64,000 nt of DNA from Candidatus Pantoea persica (GCF_013753875.1 NZ_SMDS01000023.1:33834-97833); one strand, 5' to 3'; numbered from the stretch's first letter, positions 1 through 12,735 are shown. The notes: generated by a model not told the origin, from the sequence alone. A program made the numbers and translations.

Positions 1-198
1 GGTCGGACGGCGCGAAGGCTGTACATAGGCTGCGGCAATCGGCTCAGGTCCGAGTGCGCGTAGACAGGTCATAGGGTGTGAAGTACCAGCGCCCACTTCC
101 ATGTCTAGCGGCTGAACGATGGTGCAGCCATGACGCGCCCAGTAATCCTGCAATGTCAGGATCAGGCCCTGAAAGGTTTTGGTATCAAACTTTTGCAT
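1..198 (-). CDS. glyQ: Glycyl-tRNA synthetase alpha subunit, 5' part (runs off the window)
   Basis: The first 66 codons of the alpha chain of the tetrameric glycyl-tRNA synthetase, which charges tRNA-Gly together with GlyS in the cytoplasm. The translation starts [20 protein letters not shown] and continues through the family's conserved blocks ([15 protein letters not shown], then [10 protein letters not shown]), with no lesion visible. The gene is divergent from wecH, as in E. coli. It is essential and appears intact as far as seen; the rest lies outside the window. Confidence 0.95.
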   Translation of the reverse strand, partial: MQKFDTKTFQGLILTLQDYWARHGCTIVQPLDMEVGAGTSHPMTCLRALGPEPIAAAYVQPSRRPT

Positions 199-392
199 GA
201 TGATTTCGCACGCGAGTCGGGTGGATGAAAAAATAGTTCGCCAGTATACTCTTTGACCGCGCAATATGCAGCCGGAAATTCTGTGGGGCGTCACTGTAGT
301 GCAGACGGCTCCAAATCGTGCTGACAGAGGTTGTTGCTCGCATCGCGACTGACTCCCCTTCTTCGCACCAACGTGATGCGCGTGAGGGCCAG
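199..392. promoter_or_regulatory. Divergent glyQ / wecH intergenic region
   Basis: About 190 bases between the divergent starts of glyQ and wecH. It must hold the glyQ promoter because the next upstream gene faces away. I see no clear hexamer pair or operator that I would defend. Confidence 0.4.
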
Positions 393-1356
393 ATGGCGCA
401 AAAGATTTGCTGGATACAATTTACGCGCGGTCTCCTGTCTGATGGTGATCGTAATTCATACCACTACCTGGTATATCACCGGGCCGATGGTGGTGACCGG
501 GCACTGGTGGGATATCGCCAACCTGCTTAATTTGGCGTCGCGCGTCTGCGTGCCGCTGTTTTTTATGATTTCCGGCTACCTGTTCTTCGGCGAGCGCAGC
601 GCGCAGCCGAGCCATCTGGCGCGTCTGGTGCTATGCCTGCTGTTCTACAGCGCGGTGGCGCTGGCCTATATCACCTGGCTGACGCCCATCAGCGAAGAGC
701 GATCGCTGCTGAAAATGCTGCAAAAACCGGTCTTCTATTATGGTTTTTCTTCGCGCTGATCGGCATCTACCTGCTGTCGCCGCTGATCCAGGTCAAGCAG
801 GTGCAGGCGCACTACTTGGCACTGCTGGTGCTGGCGGTGCTGGCGAATCCGAATACGGTGGATCAGGCGGTCGGGCCGTTTCACTGGCTGCCGGTGAATC
901 TCTATGTCAGCGGCGACAGCATCTACTATCTGCTTTACGCCCTGCTGGGTCGCGCCATCGGCACTATGGATACCGCTGGCGGCGGGGCTATTCGCCGCCT
1001 GCGTAGTGGGCATTACGCTCGGCACCAGGCAGGCGCTGATCGTTAACAGCGCGTTCAACGACCGCTGGTATCTATACTGCGGCCCGCTGGTGTTTATCGC
1101 CGCCATAAGCCTGCTGGTGCTGTTTAAAAACACTTTGAACCGGCGGACGCTACCGGTGCTCGGCACGCTAGCCCGCTATTCGCAGCCGATCTACGGCTTC
1201 CACGCGCTGTTTATTCACTTCCTGCGCACGCGCCACTATGACGATATGTCACAGCCGCTACTCGATCTGCCCTAGATATTTGGCGCGACGCTGGCGGGCA
1301 GCCTGCTGCTGGCGATGGCCCTCAGACGCCTCGATAAACATCACTGGGTCAGCTGA
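393..1356 (+). pseudogene. wecH: Inner-membrane O-acetyltransferase (acyltransferase 3 family), broken
   Basis: Remnant of WecH (YiaH), the multi-pass inner-membrane enzyme that O-acetylates enterobacterial common antigen. Homology begins at 393 (MAQKICWI), shifts frame within about 15 codons, and resumes with the family core ([29 protein letters not shown]). Frame is lost again near 740 and 960. A premature TAG at 1273-1275 (CCTAG context) precedes the normal C-terminus, which ends HHWVS at 1356. Position next to glyQ supports the assignment. With several independent lesions it is certainly inactive. Confidence 0.88.
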
Positions 1357-2228
1357 TCGCGCCAGCGATCGCGCGCGCGGCGCAGCTGCCGCGCCGAGGA
1401 GAAGCCCGCCGCCAGCGCGGCCTTTTCCGCCCCTTCGCCCTGCTGCTCACGCTGTCGGGCGATGCCCAGCCGCAGCTGCTCATGATATTCGCGCACGCTG
1501 ATTCCCAGGTGCTGTCGAAACAGGCGCGCCAGATGACGGCCGCTGACGTGCGCGTGCGCGGCGAGCGAGATCGGCGAGCGGCCAGCTGCGTTTGGGATGG
1601 GCGATCATCGCGTCCTGCACGCGATGGATCGCCGGATGAAGATGGTTGCGATAGCGCAGCCAAGGCGACAGCTGCGGATCGTCGCCGGAGCGGCGGAACC
1701 ATACCACCATTTCGCGCGCCACCTCCAGCGCCGTCTGCGCGCCGCACAGCCGACCGATCAGGTGCAGCGAAAGATCGATGCCGGCGGTAATGCCGGCGCT
1801 GGTCCAGATATTATCGTCATCGACAAACACGCGGTTCGCTTTTACCAGCGCGGCGGGCGCGGCCGCCTTCAGGCGCGACAGCACGTGGTGATGGGGGGTG
1901 CACTGGACGCCGTTGAGCAAGCCCGCCTGCGCCGCCAGCAGAGCGTCGGAGCAGACGCAGATCAGGGTCAGCTGCCGCGTATGCAGCTGCGGCTGCAGCC
2001 CGGTCAGCCAGCTCCGCTTGCGGGGTGCTGAACCAGACGGCGGAGTCGCATACGCCCGGCACCACCAGCAGGCTGCCGAGCAGCAGGCTCGCCGGCAGCG
2101 GCGCAATGTCGGCGTTAGTCATCTGCGTTGAGCTCATCAACGACGCCTGCAGGCCGATATAACGCAGCGCGAAGCGATCGCCAGCCAGCCACCAGCGCTT
2201 CCGCTGGGCCGGTCAGATCCAGCGCCAT
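1341..2228 (-). pseudogene. GlxA-type regulator (DJ-1/PfpI domain plus AraC helix-turn-helix), broken
   Basis: A transcription factor with an N-terminal DJ-1/PfpI-like domain and a C-terminal AraC DNA-binding domain. Recognisable parts are the family block around FVDDDNIWTSAGITAGIDL, then EVAREMVVWFRR, then an AraC segment (HVSGRHLARLFRQHLGISVR). Single-base frameshifts near 2180, 2030-1990 and 1575 break it. The putative ATG at 2228 overlaps the TGA of the upstream hydrolase (ATGA-type overlap), so the two were translationally coupled. Such regulators usually control an adjacent hydrolase. Its 3' end overlaps the 3' end of wecH. The exact target is unknown. Confidence 0.75.
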
Positions 2229-2752
2229 CACGCCTCCACGCTCAACAGCTCGGCAAACCGGTTAACCAGCACGGTTTCGGTGCGGTGAATCAGCTCTGCA
2301 CAGCTGAGGGTAATGCCGTCGTGCGTCATCGGGAAGATCCGCGTCGCTTCGCTGACAAACAGTACCTTAAAACCGAGATCGGACGCCACGCTTGCGGTGG
2401 TTTCGCAGCACTGTTCGGTGCGGATTCCGCTGATAATCAGCGTATCGATCTCGCGCGCCTGCAGCCAGGGCAGCTGGCCCGATTCGGTCAGGGCGTTGTG
2501 CACCCGTTTCTGTACGCTGAAGGTCGCCTGATGCTGCAAAAAATCTATCCGCTTAACCCAGCCGGACGCCAGTGAGAAAGGCCCCTGCGGCGCAACGTGA
2601 AACACATCCACTACCGGAATGCCCTTGCCCTCGCAGCCTTCGATCAGCGCGCTGATGCTGCGCTGGAAGGCGGGAAAATCTGTCTCACGCCAGAAATCGC
2701 GGTGCAGAAAGGACTGCTGAACGTCAATCACTAACAGGGCCGCCTGTGCCAT
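2228..2752 (-). CDS. Isochorismatase-family cysteine hydrolase
   Basis: A complete 174-residue member of the isochorismatase-like cysteine hydrolase fold, probably an amidase or nicotinamidase-like enzyme; the substrate cannot be read from sequence. The family triad is visible: Asp10 (VIDVQQSF), Lys82 (FSVQKRV) and Cys115 (GIRTEQCCETT). Length is typical. It is one of very few intact genes in the first 14 kb, although its partner regulator just downstream, overlapping the stop codon, is dead. It may therefore be expressed constitutively, be under other selection, or simply not have been hit yet. Confidence 0.88.
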   Translation of the reverse strand: MAQAALLVIDVQQSFLHRDFWRETDFPAFQRSISALIEGCEGKGIPVVDVFHVAPQGPFSLASGWVKRIDFLQHQATFSVQKRVHNALTESGQLPWLQAREIDTLIISGIRTEQCCETTASVASDLGFKVLFVSEATRIFPMTHDGITLSCAELIHRTETVLVNRFAELLSVEA

Positions 2753-2854
2753 TATTATGTCTCCTGATAAGGTAAGTTCAGGCCCATAATGACGGGGCCT
2801 GAGGCTTTGACAGAAGGCCAGAACGGGACAAGAGAGTGACAGGGCGGGACAGCT

Positions 2855-4184
2855 TTACTGCATCAGCGGCGCCAGCTGGGTAAAGAGCCGGGCGAAGGCC
2901 TCGCGCAGCGGTTGATAGCGCCGGACCGACTTCGCCGCCCCGGCAGTAGTCGAGCATCTGGTCGCTGATATCGGCCAGCATCTGCCGCCACAGCGCGCTG
3001 CGAGCGCCGCCGCCGATCAGCATCACGCTGGACAGGGTAACGCCGCACTCATGCACCGCATCCATGCCCTGCACCAGCGCGTAGCCGATGCCCTCCAACA
3101 CCGCCCGTGCCAGCTTGGGGCGCCGGTGCTGATGCGTCAGGCCGAAGAAAACGCCGCTCGCCCGCGGGTTATTGTGCGGCGTGCGCTCGCCGGAGAGACA
3201 GGGCAGAAACCACAGCGGCGGCGCCTGCTCGTCGGCGCGCTCCGCCTCCGCCAGTAGCTGCGGCACGTCCGCGCAGCCGGTCAGCTCGGCGGCCCAGTCG
3301 AGACAGGAGGCTGCGCTGAGGATCACCGACATCAGATGCCAGCGCTGCGGCAGCGCATGGCAGAAGCTGTGCAGCGCGCGCTGCGGTTTGCTGAGGTAGC
3401 CGTCGCTGACAACAAAGTAGACGCCCGAGGTGCCGAGCGACAGCATCCCCCGGCCCGGCTCGGTCATGCCGGCCCCCGCCGCGCCCGCAGTGTTCACCGC
3501 CGCCCTACACCAGCGGCACCGGCGGCATGCCCCAGCGCGCCGCGATGTCAGGCGACAGCGCGCCGGTCACGGCGTCGCCCTCGAACAGCTGCGGCATCTG
3601 CGCGCGCGGCAGGCGGCGAGCATAGTGTCGCTCCAGTCGCGCCACGCCACGTCGAGCCACAGGGTGCCGGCTGCGTCGGACATATCGCTGGCGAAGTCGC
3701 CGCTCAGCCGCCAGCGCAGGCAATCTTTCGGCAGCAGCACTTTCGCCACCTAGCGAAAAATTGCCGGCTCGTGCTGCTGCACCCACAGCAGCTTGGGCGC
3801 GGTAAAGCCGGGCATAATCAGGTTGCCGGTAATCTGGCGCGCGTCGGGCACGCGCCGCTCCAGCTCGCGGCACTGTTCGTAGCTGCGTCCGTCATTCTAC
3901 AGGATGGCCAGCCGCAGAACGCGATGGGCGCCGTCCAGCAGCGTCGCGCCGTGCATCTGGCCGCTCAGGCCGATGGCTTTCACCTCGCCCAGCGGCGGCT
4001 GCTGCGCCAGCGCCTGCATCGCCTGGTCGGTCGCTCGCCACCAGCTTTCAGGGTCCTGCTCGCTCCAGCGCGCACGCGGGCGCGATACCTGCAGCGGCGC
4101 GCTCGTCACCGCCGCTACCTCGCCCTGCGCATCCAGCAGCGCGACCTTGACGCCGGAGGTGCCTAAATCGATCCCGATATACAT
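2855..4184 (-). pseudogene. xylB: Xylulokinase, broken
   Basis: Remnant of XylB, which phosphorylates D-xylulose to xylulose 5-phosphate. The start (MYIGIDLGTSGVKVALLD) and much of the FGGY kinase fold are readable (SGQMHGATLLD, MLSLGTSGVYF, GERTPHNNP, LIGGGARSALWRQ). There are three in-frame TAG codons: about 3895 (where E. coli has Trp in LWNDG), 3750-3752 (CTAGG context, Gln in the family), and about 3503. Frameshifts lie near 3600, 3500 and 2920. It sits directly downstream of xylA on the same strand, the usual xylAB order. Inactive. Confidence 0.93.
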
Positions 4185-4202
4185 GCCTTGCTCCCGATTG
4201 TC

Positions 4203-5499
4203 TCAGAAATCATAAAGATAGTGGTTCACCAGATTTTCCAGCTGCTCCTGGCGGCCGCTGCGGTGCTGCGGATTGAACTGCTGCTGAGCATACGCCGCCA
4301 GCGAGGAGAGTGAAAATCCTCCGTTGAGGATTTGCTGGCCGAACTCACCATTCCAGCCGCTGTAGCGCTGCACCACGCGCCGGTCCAGCTCGCCCTCTTC
4401 CACCATGCGCGCCGCCACCTTCAGCGCCAGGGTATCCATCGCGCCGATGTGGCCGTAAAAGAGATCGTACTTGTCGGTGCTCTGGCGACGCACCTTGGCG
4501 TCAAAGTTGAGGCCGCCGGTGGTGAAGCCGCCCGCCTTGATAATCTCATACAGCACCAGCGCGTTCTCTTCGGCGCTGACGGGGAACTGATCGGTATCCC
4601 AGCAGCACTGGCTGTCGCCGCGGTTGGCGTCCACCGAGCCGAAAATGCCGAGCGCGATGGCGGTAGCAATCTCATGGTGGAACGAGTGGTCCGCCAGCGT
4701 GGCGTGGTTCGCCTCGACATTGACCTTGATCTCTTTCTCCAGCCCGAACTGCTTCAGGAAGCCGTAGACCGTCGCCACATCGTAATAATACTGATGTTTG
4801 GTCGGCTCCTGCGACTTCGGCTCAATCAGCAGCGTACCCTGTGAGCCGATTTTATGCTTGTGCTCCACCACCATCTGCATAAAGCGGCCAATCTATTCCC
4901 GCTCCTGGCGCAGATCGGTATTCAGCAGGGTTTCATAGCCTTCGCGCCCACTCCACAGTACATAATTCTTGCCGCCGAGCGTCTGCGTCGCCTGCATGGC
5001 GCTGCACACCTGGCTGGCCGCCCAGGCGAAAATCTCCGGATCGGGGCTGGTCGCCGCGCCGGCGCCGTAGCGCGGATGGGGGAAGTAGTTGGCGGTGCCC
5101 CACAGCAGCTTCACGCCGTTCTCCTGCTGCTTTTCCAGCAGCTTGTCGGTCATCACCGAGAGGTTTTGCTGATAGCTTCGCAGTGAGTCCCCTTCCGGCG
5201 CCATGTCGACGTCGTGGAAGCAGTAATAGGGCACGTTCAGCTTGTGGAAGAACTCAAACGCCATGTCCGCCTTGAGCGTCGCCGCTCTTTTGCCACGGAC
5301 GATCGAAGGCACTGACGCCGAACATATCCGCGCCGCTCCAGCAGAACGTATGCCAATAGCAGGCGGCGAAGCGCAGATGTTGCGCCATGGTTTTGCCGAG
5401 GAGCACCTCGTCAGGATTGTAGTGACGAAAGGCCAGTGGATTGATGCTCTTTACCCCTTCAAAACGAACGCGTTCGATCTGGTCGAAACAGGCGTGCAT
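4203..5499 (-). pseudogene. xylA: Xylose isomerase, broken
   Basis: Remnant of XylA, the metal-dependent aldose isomerase converting D-xylose to D-xylulose. It starts [15 protein letters not shown] at 5499 and is close to the enterobacterial family over its whole length, including [12 protein letters not shown] and the metal-site region [11 protein letters not shown]. Near 5295 several codons are missing and the frame changes. A TAG near 4893 replaces Gln/Trp in the block after LRQERE. Downstream of that the protein is open to its normal C-terminus (VNHYLYDF). Only these two lesions are apparent, so inactivation may be recent. Confidence 0.94.
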
Positions 5500-5837
5500 G
5501 TTTCGCTCCTCAGCGTGAAAACCCAAACAGACAGCAGTGAGCCTTTATATTGCGTGCGGATTTTTCGCCTGCTCAATTACAATATTTCACACCCTGGTTA
5601 AGAGAATTATTTTTTGTGTAGCCGCTCGAAAAATATTAATCGTCTTTGCGAAGCGCCTCCGAAAACAGGCTTACAGCACTCTGAAAAGAGTTAAATCTCG
5701 ATCGCATTCATAAAACGCAAATAAAACAAAAAACGTAATCGCCGGATAAAAATCAGTAATTGATGTTGTCCTAAAGCCAGGTCAACAATTCATCCGCCGA
5801 GTCTACTGCGATAACCACGATAGCCTCTACCTACAGG
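5500..5837. promoter_or_regulatory. Divergent xylA / xylF control region
   Basis: An AT-rich region of 338 bases between the divergent xylAB and xylFGHR arms. In relatives this region carries XylR and CRP sites. I cannot identify a convincing XylR operator or a good CRP palindrome here, so only the position supports the call. Confidence 0.55.
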
Positions 5838-6839
5838 ATGAAAACGATGAAAATAAAACTCACGCTGTTAGCTGCCTGCGCCGCGCTGGCGCTGTTCTCT
5901 CATACCGGTATGGCGAAAGAAGTGAAAATCGGCATGGCGATCGACGACCTGCGCCTAGAGCGCCGGCAGAAGGATCGCGACATTTTCGTTAAGCAGGCGG
6001 GATCGCAGGGTGCGAAAGTGTTCGTACAGTCGGCCAACGGCAATGAAGAGACGCAGATGTCGCAGATTGAAAATATGATCAACTGCGGCGTCAACGTACT
6101 GGTAATCATTCCCTATTACGGCCAGGTATTAAGTAACGTGGTCGCCGAAGCTAAACGCGAAGGCATTAAAGTGCTCGCCTATGACCGCATGATTAATAAC
6201 GCGGATATCGATTTTTATATCTCTTTCGATAATGAAAAAGTAGGCGAACTGCAGGCGGAAAGTATTGTTAAGCAGGTGCCGAAGGGCAACTATTTTCTGA
6301 TGGGCGGATCGCCGGTGGATAATAACGCCCGCCTGTTCCGCGAAGGCCAGATGAAGGTGTTAAAACCCTATATCTACAAGGGCAGCATCAAGGTGGTCGG
6401 CGATCTGTGGGTTGATGCCTAGCTGGCGGGAAACGCGCTGAAAATCATGGAGAACGCCCTGACCGCCAACGGCAACCATATCGACTCGGTCTTCGCCTCC
6501 AACGACGCCACCGCCGGCAGCGTCATCTAGGCGCTGAGCGCGCAGGGGCTGGCGGGCAAAGTCGCCATCTCCGGCCAGGACGCCGATCTCGCCGCTATTA
6601 AGCGCATCATCAATGACACGCAGACCATGACCGTCTATAAGCCGATTACCCAGCTCACCACCGAGGCGGCCAACATCGCCATTGAGCTGGGCAACGATAA
6701 AGCGCCTGCCGGCAACGGCAAGCTGAACAACGGCCTGAAAGAGGTGCTCTCGCGCCTGCTGACGCCGATTCAGGTCAATAAAGAGAATATCGAGAGCACC
6801 TTGGTGAAAGACGGTTTCCATAAACAGAGCGAGCTCTGA
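5838..6839 (+). pseudogene. xylF: Periplasmic D-xylose-binding protein with two amber codons
   Basis: The substrate-binding component of the XylFGH ABC importer. It starts MKTMKIKL (second ATG at 5847 also possible) with a clear Sec signal peptide ending near SHTGMA and the family start KEVKIGMAIDDLRLER. The frame is uninterrupted over 334 codons except for two TAG codons, at 6420-6422 (CCTAG; Trp in related VDGW/VDAW) and 6528-6530 (CTAGG; Gln in relatives). The C-terminus KDGFHKQSEL is normal. There is no frameshift, so this is an almost intact gene stopped only by amber codons. Confidence 0.93.
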
Positions 6840-6867
6840 ACGCGGCTGCCGTGAGGAGGAGAGGTCA

Positions 6868-8321
6868 ATGCTGCTGAAATGAATCATATCACCAAGCGCT
6901 TCGGCGCGGTAAAGGTGCTGGATAACGTCAGCCTGCGGCTGGAGAGCGGCGAAGTGCTGTCGCTGTGCGGCGAAAACGGCTCGGGGAAATCGACGCTGAT
7001 GAAGATCCTGTGCGGGCTTTATCCGCACGGCGAATATGAGGGAAGTATTCATTTCGCCGGCGACGAGATTCAGGCGCAGACCATTCGTGATACGGAACGC
7101 AAAGGCATTGTGATTATTCATCAGGAGCTGGCGCTGGTGCGGCAGCTGACGGTAATGGAGAACATCTTTCTCGGCGAGGAGCTGGGTCGCTTCGGCATCG
7201 TGGACGATGAAACCATGACACTGCGCTGCTAGCAGCTGCTGGCGCGCGTCAGCCTCGACGTCTCGCCGCACGCCAGAGTGGGCGAACTGGGTCTGGGCCA
7301 GCAGCAGCTGGTGGAGATCGCCCGCGCGCTGAACAAGCAGGTGCGGCTACTGATCCTCGATGAGCCGACCTTTTCCCTGACCGAGCGCGAAACCGTGGTG
7401 CTGCTGGAGATTATTCAGAATCTGCGCGAGCACGGCATCGCCTGTATCTATATCTCGCACAAGCTAAACGAGGTCAAAGCCATCTCCGACACCATCTGCG
7501 TGATCCGCGACGGCTAGCATATCGCCACGCGCCCGGCCGCCGGGCTAAGCGAGTAGGATATCATCACCATGATGGTCGGGCGCGAGCTGACGGCGCTCTA
7601 TCCCCATCAGCAGCACACCGTCGGCAAGACGATACTGCGGGTAGAGCACCTTACCGCCTGGCATCCGGTTAACCACTACGTGCGCCTCGTCAACGACGTC
7701 TCCTTTAGCCTGAAGCGCGGCGAGATCCTCGGCATCGCCGGGCTGGTGGGCACTGGTCGCACCGAAACCGCCTAGTGCCTGTTTGGCGTCTGGCCGGGGC
7801 GCTGGCAGGGCGAGATCTGGATCGACGACAAGCAGGTGCAGATTCGCGACTGCCAGCAGGCGATTGCCCACGGTATCGCCATGGTGCCGGAAGATCGTAA
7901 AAAGATGGCATCGCGGCACTGGATCAGTTCAGCCACCGCTTCGCGCCGCTGGACGAGACGTGTGAGCAGCAGACCATCAATGCCTCAATCGTGCGGCTGC
8001 GGGTAAAGACCTCTTCGCCGGAGCTGGCGATCGGCCGCCTGAGCGGCGGCAATCAGCAGAAGGCGATCCTCGCCAAATGTCTGCTTCTCAATCCACGCAT
8101 TTTGATCCTCGACGAGCCGGCGCGCGCCAAGAGATCTATCTGCTGATCGAGAGCCTGGTGCAGCAGGGGATCGCGGTGATCGTTATCTCGTCTGAACTCC
8201 CGGAAGTGCTGGGCCTGAGCGACCGCATTCTGGTTATGCATGGAGGGCGGATCTGGTTAATAACAACCAGACTCAGGAGCAAGTTATGGAAGCGGCCCTG
8301 CGGAGTGAACATTATGCTTAA
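6868..8321 (+). pseudogene. xylG: Xylose ABC transporter ATPase, broken
   Basis: Duplicated ABC ATPase of the xylose importer. A good ribosome site (gaggagagg) precedes ATG 6868, but a one-base loss shifts the frame after four codons. Both cassettes are readable: Walker [11 protein letters not shown], signature [15 protein letters not shown], Walker B LLILDEPT, and second-cassette signature [13 protein letters not shown]. In-frame TAG codons lie at about 7229, 7515, 7554 and 7773; most stand where relatives have Gln. Frameshifts occur near 7900, 8120 and 8250. Its stop overlaps the xylH start. Confidence 0.93.
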
Positions 8322-9434
8322 AATCGAAAGTCGTCAGGGCGCGCTGCCGGGTGCGCCGTCGCCAGGCAAGTTCTCGCTGCCTAACCTGCAGGTGCTAGTG
8401 ATGCTGGGCGCAATCCTAGCGATCGCTCTGTTCTTTACCTGGACCACCGACGGCGCCTAATTACCGGCATTCTGGCGGTCGGCATAGTGTTCGTAATTAT
8501 ATCGGCGGAGATCGATCTCTCCGTCGGCTCGATGATGGGGCTGCTGGGCGGCGCGGCGGCTATCTTCGACGTCTGGCTCGGCTGACGATAGCGGTGACGC
8601 TGGTTATGGGGCTGCTGCTGGGCACCTGGAACGGCTGGTGGGTCGCCTACCGCAAAGTCCCCTCCTTTTATTGTTACCCTAGCCGGGATGCTGGCGTTTC
8701 GCGGCATTCTGGTGGGCATGACCAACAGCACCGCGGTGGCGCCGACCACGCCCGCCATGTCGCAAATCGGGCAGAGCTATATCTCCGACGGCGTCGGCTT
8801 CGGCATCGCCGGGCTGGCGCTGTTTATGCTGTGGCTGTGGCAGTGGCAGTGGCAGTGGCAGTGGCAGTGGCAGTGGCAGTGGCGGCTGCGACTGCGTCGC
8901 CAGCAGCTCTGGCTGACGCAGCCCGCCGCCGGTGGCACGCTGGCTCGCCAGGCGCCATCTGGCTGCTGAACGACTACCGCTGCGTGCCGACGCCGGTGCT
9001 GCTGCTGCTGGGCGGCATGTTTATGGCGACGCGCACCGCCTTTTGCCGCCGCATCTACGCCATCGGTGGCAACCTGGACGCCGCGCGGCTGTCGGGCATT
9101 AACGTGGCGCGCACCAAGCTGGCGGTATTCGCCATTAACAGCGTGATGGTGGCGATCGCTGGGATGATCCTCAGCTCGCGCCTCGGCGCGGGTTCGCCAT
9201 CGGCGGGCAATCTCGCCGAACTGGATGCGATTGCCGCCTGCATGATCGGCGGCACCAGCCTGGCGGGCGGCGGCGTCTCGGTGGCGGGCGCGGTGATGGG
9301 CGCCTTCATTCATGGCCTCGCCAGATAACGGCATGAGCATGATGGACGTGCCGACTTTCTGGCAGTACATCGTCAAAGGCGCCATCTTGCTGCTGGCGGT
9401 GTGGATGGATACCGCTACACGCCGCCGGGTGTAA
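8314..9434 (+). pseudogene. xylH: Xylose ABC transporter permease, broken
   Basis: Inner-membrane permease of the xylose importer. It begins inside the xylG stop region (ATGCTTAA overlap) and reads [25 protein letters not shown] before a deletion of roughly a dozen codons at 8458. Later conserved stretches are [53 protein letters not shown] and [15 protein letters not shown] in changing frames, with further indels near 8580, 8665, 8950 and 9310. It contains the TGGCAG tandem repeat described separately. Inactive. Confidence 0.92.
8832..8885. repeat. (TGGCAG)7 hexanucleotide tandem repeat
   Basis: Seven perfect TGGCAG units (8838-8879) flanked by imperfect copies. It lies in the original xylH frame and encodes alternating Trp-Gln at a place where E. 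coli XylH has a single short WQW. The length is a multiple of two codons, so it does not itself shift the frame. Confidence 0.97.
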
Positions 9435-9518
9435 TCGCGTCGGCGATCACAACGTGGCGCAAACAATTTCTGCTGTTCATTCAGCCATGCTATGCATTGC
9501 GCTGAGATTCGCGCCACT

Positions 9519-10662
9519 ATGCATGAAAAACGCTATCGCATTACGTTGCTGTTCAATGCCAACAAAGTGTATGACCGTCTGGTCGTTGAGGGTGTCGGCG
9601 AATATCTGCAGGCGTCGCAGAGCGACTAGGATATCTTTATCGAAGAGGACTTTCGCTGCCGCATTGAAAATATCGGGGAGTGGCTGGGCGACGGCGTGAT
9701 CGCCGACTACGACGACAGCTCTATCGCCCAGCTGCTGGCGAACGTCAACGTGCCGATTGTCTGCATCGGCGGCTCCTACCAACGCCAGCAAGACTATCCG
9801 CCGGTGCACTATATCGCCACCGATAACGCGGCACTGGTGGAGAGCGCCTTTCTGCATCTGAAGGAGAAAGGGCTGCACCACTTCGCCTTTTACGGCCTGC
9901 CCGCCTCTAACGGCAAGCGCTGGGCGCAGGAGCGCGAGTATGCCTTCCGCCAGCTGGTGCAGCGCGAACGCTATCAGGGCGTTATCTATCAGGGCATGGA
10001 AACCGCGCTGGCCGACTGGCTGCAAACCCTGCCGCAGCAAACCGGCATTATCGCCGTCACCGACGCGCGCGCGCCACCTGCTGCAGGCCTGCGAGCATCT
10101 CAAGATCCCGGTGCCGGAGAAGCTGAGCGTGATCGGTATCGACAACGAGGAGCTGACGCGCTATCTGTCGCGCGTGGCGCTCTCCTCGGTGGCGCAGGGC
10201 ACCCGACAGATGGGCTATCAGGCCGCCCGGGTGCTGCACCACCTGCTGGACAAGCAGCCGCTGCAGCGTATTCTGGTGCCGTCGGTAAAGGTCATCGCCC
10301 GACGCTCAACCGACCTCCGCTCGCTGCGCGATCCCGGCGTGATTCAGGCGATGCACTATATCCGCTTCAACGCCTGTAAAGGCATCAAGGTGGAGCAGGT
10401 GCTCGACGCCATCGGCATGTCGCGCTCTAACCTGGAGAAACGTTTCCGCGACGAAACCGGCGACACCATTCACACCATGATCCACCGCGAGAAGCTGGAT
10501 AAAGCGCGTGAGCTGCTGGCCTCTTCCTCGCTCAATATCAATGAAATTTCGCAGATGTGCGACTATCCCTCGCTGCAATATTTCTACTCGGTGTTTAAAA
10601 AACGCTACGCCACCACGCCGAAAGAGTATCGCCAGCACCACGGCGCGGGCATGATGCAATAA
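9519..10662 (+). pseudogene. xylR: Xylose operon activator XylR, broken
   Basis: AraC-type activator with a periplasmic-binding-protein-like sensor domain. It starts MHEKRYRITLLFNANK. A TAG near 9627 replaces the Trp of the conserved SEWDIFIEEDF block. A single base inserted in the GCGCGCGCG run near 10070 changes frame; total length is 381 codons plus one base, in agreement. The remainder is well conserved, including DNEELTRYLSRVALSS and the double helix-turn-helix (YPSLQYFYSVFKK). With one nonsense and one +1 change it is inactive, which would leave the xyl genes uninduced. Confidence 0.93.
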
Positions 10663-10704
10663 ACCGGCTCTGCGCGCCGCGTTAATGCCAGTGACTATTT
10701 TTCC

Positions 10705-10737
10705 TTCCCTGCGGTTAATCCGCTCAGCCGCAGGGAA
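10705..10737. repeat. 10-bp inverted repeat between xylR and mqo
   Basis: Perfect arms TTCCCTGCGG and CCGCAGGGAA around a 13-base loop. No T-run follows on either strand, so I do not call it a terminator. The rest of the 330-base gap (10663-10994) is AT-rich upstream of mqo with no promoter I would defend. Confidence 0.6.
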
Positions 10738-10994
10738 ACGACGCGAAAAATAACGTCGCCGCCCAGGCCCCGCCTTTTATTTGACCTCTGCGCTCTTGCT
10801 GCTTTCAAAAGTTACAATATTTGTAATTCTTTTTAATGCATGTGTATTGAATGTTATATTCCGTCGCGCTTTTAACTGCTGTTTAACAAGCAGCTGCTTC
10901 GCACCAGATGTGAGCTGAATTTAAATGGAGATCGCAGCGCCTCCGCAGAAGGCGCGCGATATCACTTGCCGGTTATCACGAATAGCGGTTGAAG

Positions 10995-12636
<1,642 letters not shown>

Positions 12637-12735
12637 CCGCAACGGCCAGGGCAGCCCTGCCTGAACCTGTCGGTTAACGGCGGGTACAGAGGACGCAGCG
12701 CACGCGCGCTGTTCGTCATCCCCATCAGCTCTGAT

